Assembly: GCA_963717445.1 (NCBI GenBank)
Contig: OY970334.1
Coordinates: forward strand, 682,001-746,000
Reading direction: 5' to 3'
Length of the DNA: 64,000 bases
Source: JAGVPT01 sp963717445
GTDB lineage: Bacteria > Bacteroidota > Ignavibacteria > UBA10030 > UBA8401
Positions 62,086-64,000 of this stretch are shown piece by piece. A program made the position numbers and the translations under genes. Every line of letters starts with the position of its first letter. The first letter of the stretch is position 1. The notes below the pieces were generated by a model. That model did not search any database and had not been told where the DNA came from. It saw only the letters and a list, made by a program, of their open reading frames with translations.

Positions 62086-64000
62086 TTAGAATGCCTGTCC
62101 GATACCAATTTGAACTACCCCGAATGACCCGGTAAAAAATTTCTGGTTGAATATCCATTGTTGCGACGGAGTATTCTTCGGATCATACACGCGGAAACCG
62201 ATGTCAAACCTCAGCGGGCCGACAAAGGTAGCGTACCGCAAACCGGTACCCGCAGCAATCGCTATGCTGTTGCCTTTGATTTCCGGGAGGCTGTTCCAGA
62301 GGTTTCCATAGTCGACAAACATTACCCCGGAAATGTTATCAAGATTTAAAAATAGTAACTTCCCGGACTCGGGAAATAAATTGGCACGGGCCTCAATATT
62401 CCCTTCGAAAATGACATTTCCTCCCTGCGCCGGGTTGTCAAAAGCTGCCAAGCCAAACGATTTCCACCCACGGATACTGCCGTTCCCCCCCGCATAGAAT
62501 TTCCTTGTCGGCGGAACCGGTGTGGTATTGTCAGGGTCGTATAATTCGGCAACGCCGCCGTGGAGCCTGAACGCCCACACAACGGATTTCAATCCACCGT
62601 CGGAAAAATAATACCGGTTCAGAAATTCCACCTTGTAATACTCGGAGTAAGGAAGGCCGGAGCCAAAACTGTTGAGGAGTTTCGGGATAACCCCGGCCTC
62701 TTCGACGGAAATAGAGCGGAAAAATCCGAGCGACGGCGAGAAAACATCGTTGGTCTTGTCCTGCTGTAATGTGAGCGTGAGAATGGAGTTAAATTGTTTT
62801 TCACGTGTTCCGGTAAAATCGGCTGGATTCACCTGGGTGGTATCACTGATGCTCACGCCCACACGCTCGAGGTTCCAGTCCACGAACCCCGCCGTACTTG
62901 ACGAGAACTTGTTGCTGAAGCCAATTCTATTTGTCAAAGTATTGAGGGTGTAATATATTTGCTTTTCGTATTCCGTAGAGACCGTCCAGCTTGCGCTCGC
63001 CTTGTTGCTGAAGAAATACGGCTGCACCATCTGCATTTGGAGGTCGGAGTTCGTCAGGAGCGTCGGCTCGCTCAGCCCTTCTTTGAAAACTCCCGAAAGA
63101 TTTAAATTATCAATCGATTCCAGGCGGAACCTCATTCGTGCAGAAAGGCTTCTGGCATCGCCATAAAAATTTCGATGGTCGTAGCCGAGACCGAGACCCG
63201 TATTGAGAGTACTATTCTCATCGTCAATCAGCACTTCAGGCGTTACTTCCTGTAATTCTCTGGATCGGAGAAGAATTCTAATGGGGATTGCCGGCGGCTT
63301 CATCGTATCAAGAGGGGATTGAGCCTCGACCTTTGCGCTTTCAAAAAGACCCAGGCGGTTGAGATTTTGCTCGCTATCCATTTTTTTTTCTTCACTGTAG
63401 ACTTGTCCCGGTGTGAAGTCTAATTCTCGAATGATGATCGCCGAATCGACATCCCGTTGATTCACATGAATGTCGACCGGGCCGAATACGTAGCGTTCTC
63501 CCGGACGGTACCAAAACTTTACAGAATAATTATCGGTTGAATAGAATCGAACGGCGGTAACGCTGTCAATTCCAGCGTAGGTGTAACCGTTATTCAACAA
63601 TATCCTGAGGACGCGCAAACGTTCCTGCTCGATGGCGTCCTTGATAAATGGAGAGCCTTGTTTCACGAGAAGCCCGTCAAAAATTTCCTTTTTGACCTCA
63701 GCCGGCAAGCTGTCGACACCGATCACACTTAACGTGTCAATGATGGACCGTCTATTTTCTCGAATCACGATATCGAGGTCGACCCTTTTTTCGCTGGGAT
63801 CGAAGCGGAGCGACGTGTCTACCTCGGCATGAGTATATCCGTTGTCCTTGAGATACTGACGCAGCCGTATCACGTCGCCGTCGAACAATATCGGGTCGAA
63901 ATATTCCGGTTTTGAGCCGAGCTTTTTGTAGACGTTATTGTACAAAAAAGTCCAGAAGCGCGCGGGGGTTTCGACGGTTTGCAGAATGTCTCGAAAGACA
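62086..64000 (-). CDS. BamA/TamA (Omp85) family outer-membrane protein, N-terminus beyond the window
   Basis: The frame stays open to the window edge, so the signal peptide and first residues are missing; the codon at 63945 is TTG inside the gene. The visible 638 residues contain at least three POTRA-like units (for example YLKDNGYTHAEVDTSLRF; ILLNNGYTYAGIDSVTAVRF; LNRLGLFESAKVEAQ), then a 16-strand-type barrel. The lid-loop motif RGW occurs in GNGSIRGWKSFGLAAF, and the chain ends GVVQIGIGQAF with the C-terminal Phe used as a folding signal. Such proteins insert or translocate outer-membrane proteins. BamA versus TamA cannot be decided from this part; the first POTRAs and absence of skp/lpx neighbours leave it open. 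holB follows 6 bp later. Confidence 0.88.
   Translation of the reverse strand, partial: VFRDILQTVETPARFWTFLYNNVYKKLGSKPEYFDPILFDGDVIRLRQYLKDNGYTHAEVDTSLRFDPSEKRVDLDIVIRENRRSIIDTLSVIGVDSLPAEVKKEIFDGLLVKQGSPFIKDAIEQERLRVLRILLNNGYTYAGIDSVTAVRFYSTDNYSVKFWYRPGERYVFGPVDIHVNQRDVDSAIIIRELDFTPGQVYSEEKKMDSEQNLNRLGLFESAKVEAQSPLDTMKPPAIPIRILLRSRELQEVTPEVLIDDENSTLNTGLGLGYDHRNFYGDARSLSARMRFRLESIDNLNLSGVFKEGLSEPTLLTNSDLQMQMVQPYFFSNKASASWTVSTEYEKQIYYTLNTLTNRIGFSNKFSSSTAGFVDWNLERVGVSISDTTQVNPADFTGTREKQFNSILTLTLQQDKTNDVFSPSLGFFRSISVEEAGVIPKLLNSFGSGLPYSEYYKVEFLNRYYFSDGGLKSVVWAFRLHGGVAELYDPDNTTPVPPTRKFYAGGNGSIRGWKSFGLAAFDNPAQGGNVIFEGNIEARANLFPESGKLLFLNLDNISGVMFVDYGNLWNSLPEIKGNSIAIAAGTGLRYATFVGPLRFDIGFRVYDPKNTPSQQWIFNQKFFTGSFGVVQIGIGQAF

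Overview
The window looks like a chromosomal segment from an FCB-group (Bacteroidota/Chlorobiota-like) bacterium, most likely Ignavibacteria or a close relative. Three large secreted proteins end in the type IX secretion sorting domain with the YPNPFNP...IRY signature typical of that clade. There is a diderm outer membrane (Omp85 protein, secretin), and the pilins are of an unusual 'MG-QQQ' form. The taxonomic call is inference from these proteins.

Layout. (1) 1-13.6 kb, plus strand: two blocks of heme biosynthesis (hemE-hemN-hemH-hemG, then hemB-epimerase-hemL). Between and after them lie a small secreted protein, a frameshifted class I fumarase, citrate synthase, an alpha/beta hydrolase and a family 5 uracil-DNA glycosylase. 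(2) 13.6-14.9 kb: seven tandem copies of a 192-193 bp repeat. (3) 15-25.8 kb, minus strand: surface proteins, namely a CsgG/FlgO-like protein, an FG-GAP beta-propeller T9SS cargo and a roughly 2000-residue Ig-like lipoprotein whose reading frame is broken twice. (4) 26.1-40.3 kb, minus strand: a type IV pilus locus with secretin, PilO-PilP fusion, PilM-PilN (frameshifted, probably fused), PilT, three minor-pilin-like proteins, PilB, PilC and four major-pilin paralogues. All seven pilin-like proteins begin Met-Gly followed directly by the hydrophobic helix and lack the canonical leader and Glu5. (5) 40.6-41.0 kb: three miniature inverted-repeat elements side by side, each bounded by the same 8-bp word. 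(6) 41-46.2 kb, plus strand: three translationally coupled membrane genes, two of them TMTC-like GT-C/TPR proteins and therefore possible pilin or surface glycosylation genes. (7) 46.3-64 kb, minus strand: subtilase with a stand-alone propeptide-like lipoprotein, PII protein, SecA, a large T9SS protein, cobalamin adenosyltransferase, and the group Omp85-holB-metG-M20 peptidase.

How it works together: the heme genes supply most steps from glutamate-1-semialdehyde to protoheme (hemA, hemC and hemD are not in the window). Fumarase and citrate synthase are TCA enzymes. The long minus-strand stretch from 40.3 to 15 kb is devoted to the cell surface: pilus machine, adhesin-like lipoprotein and secreted propeller. 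Four separate single-base (+1) frame interruptions are seen in otherwise well-conserved proteins. They may be sequence errors or real mutations, and cannot be resolved from the sequence alone. No tRNA, rRNA, CRISPR array or transposase was found.
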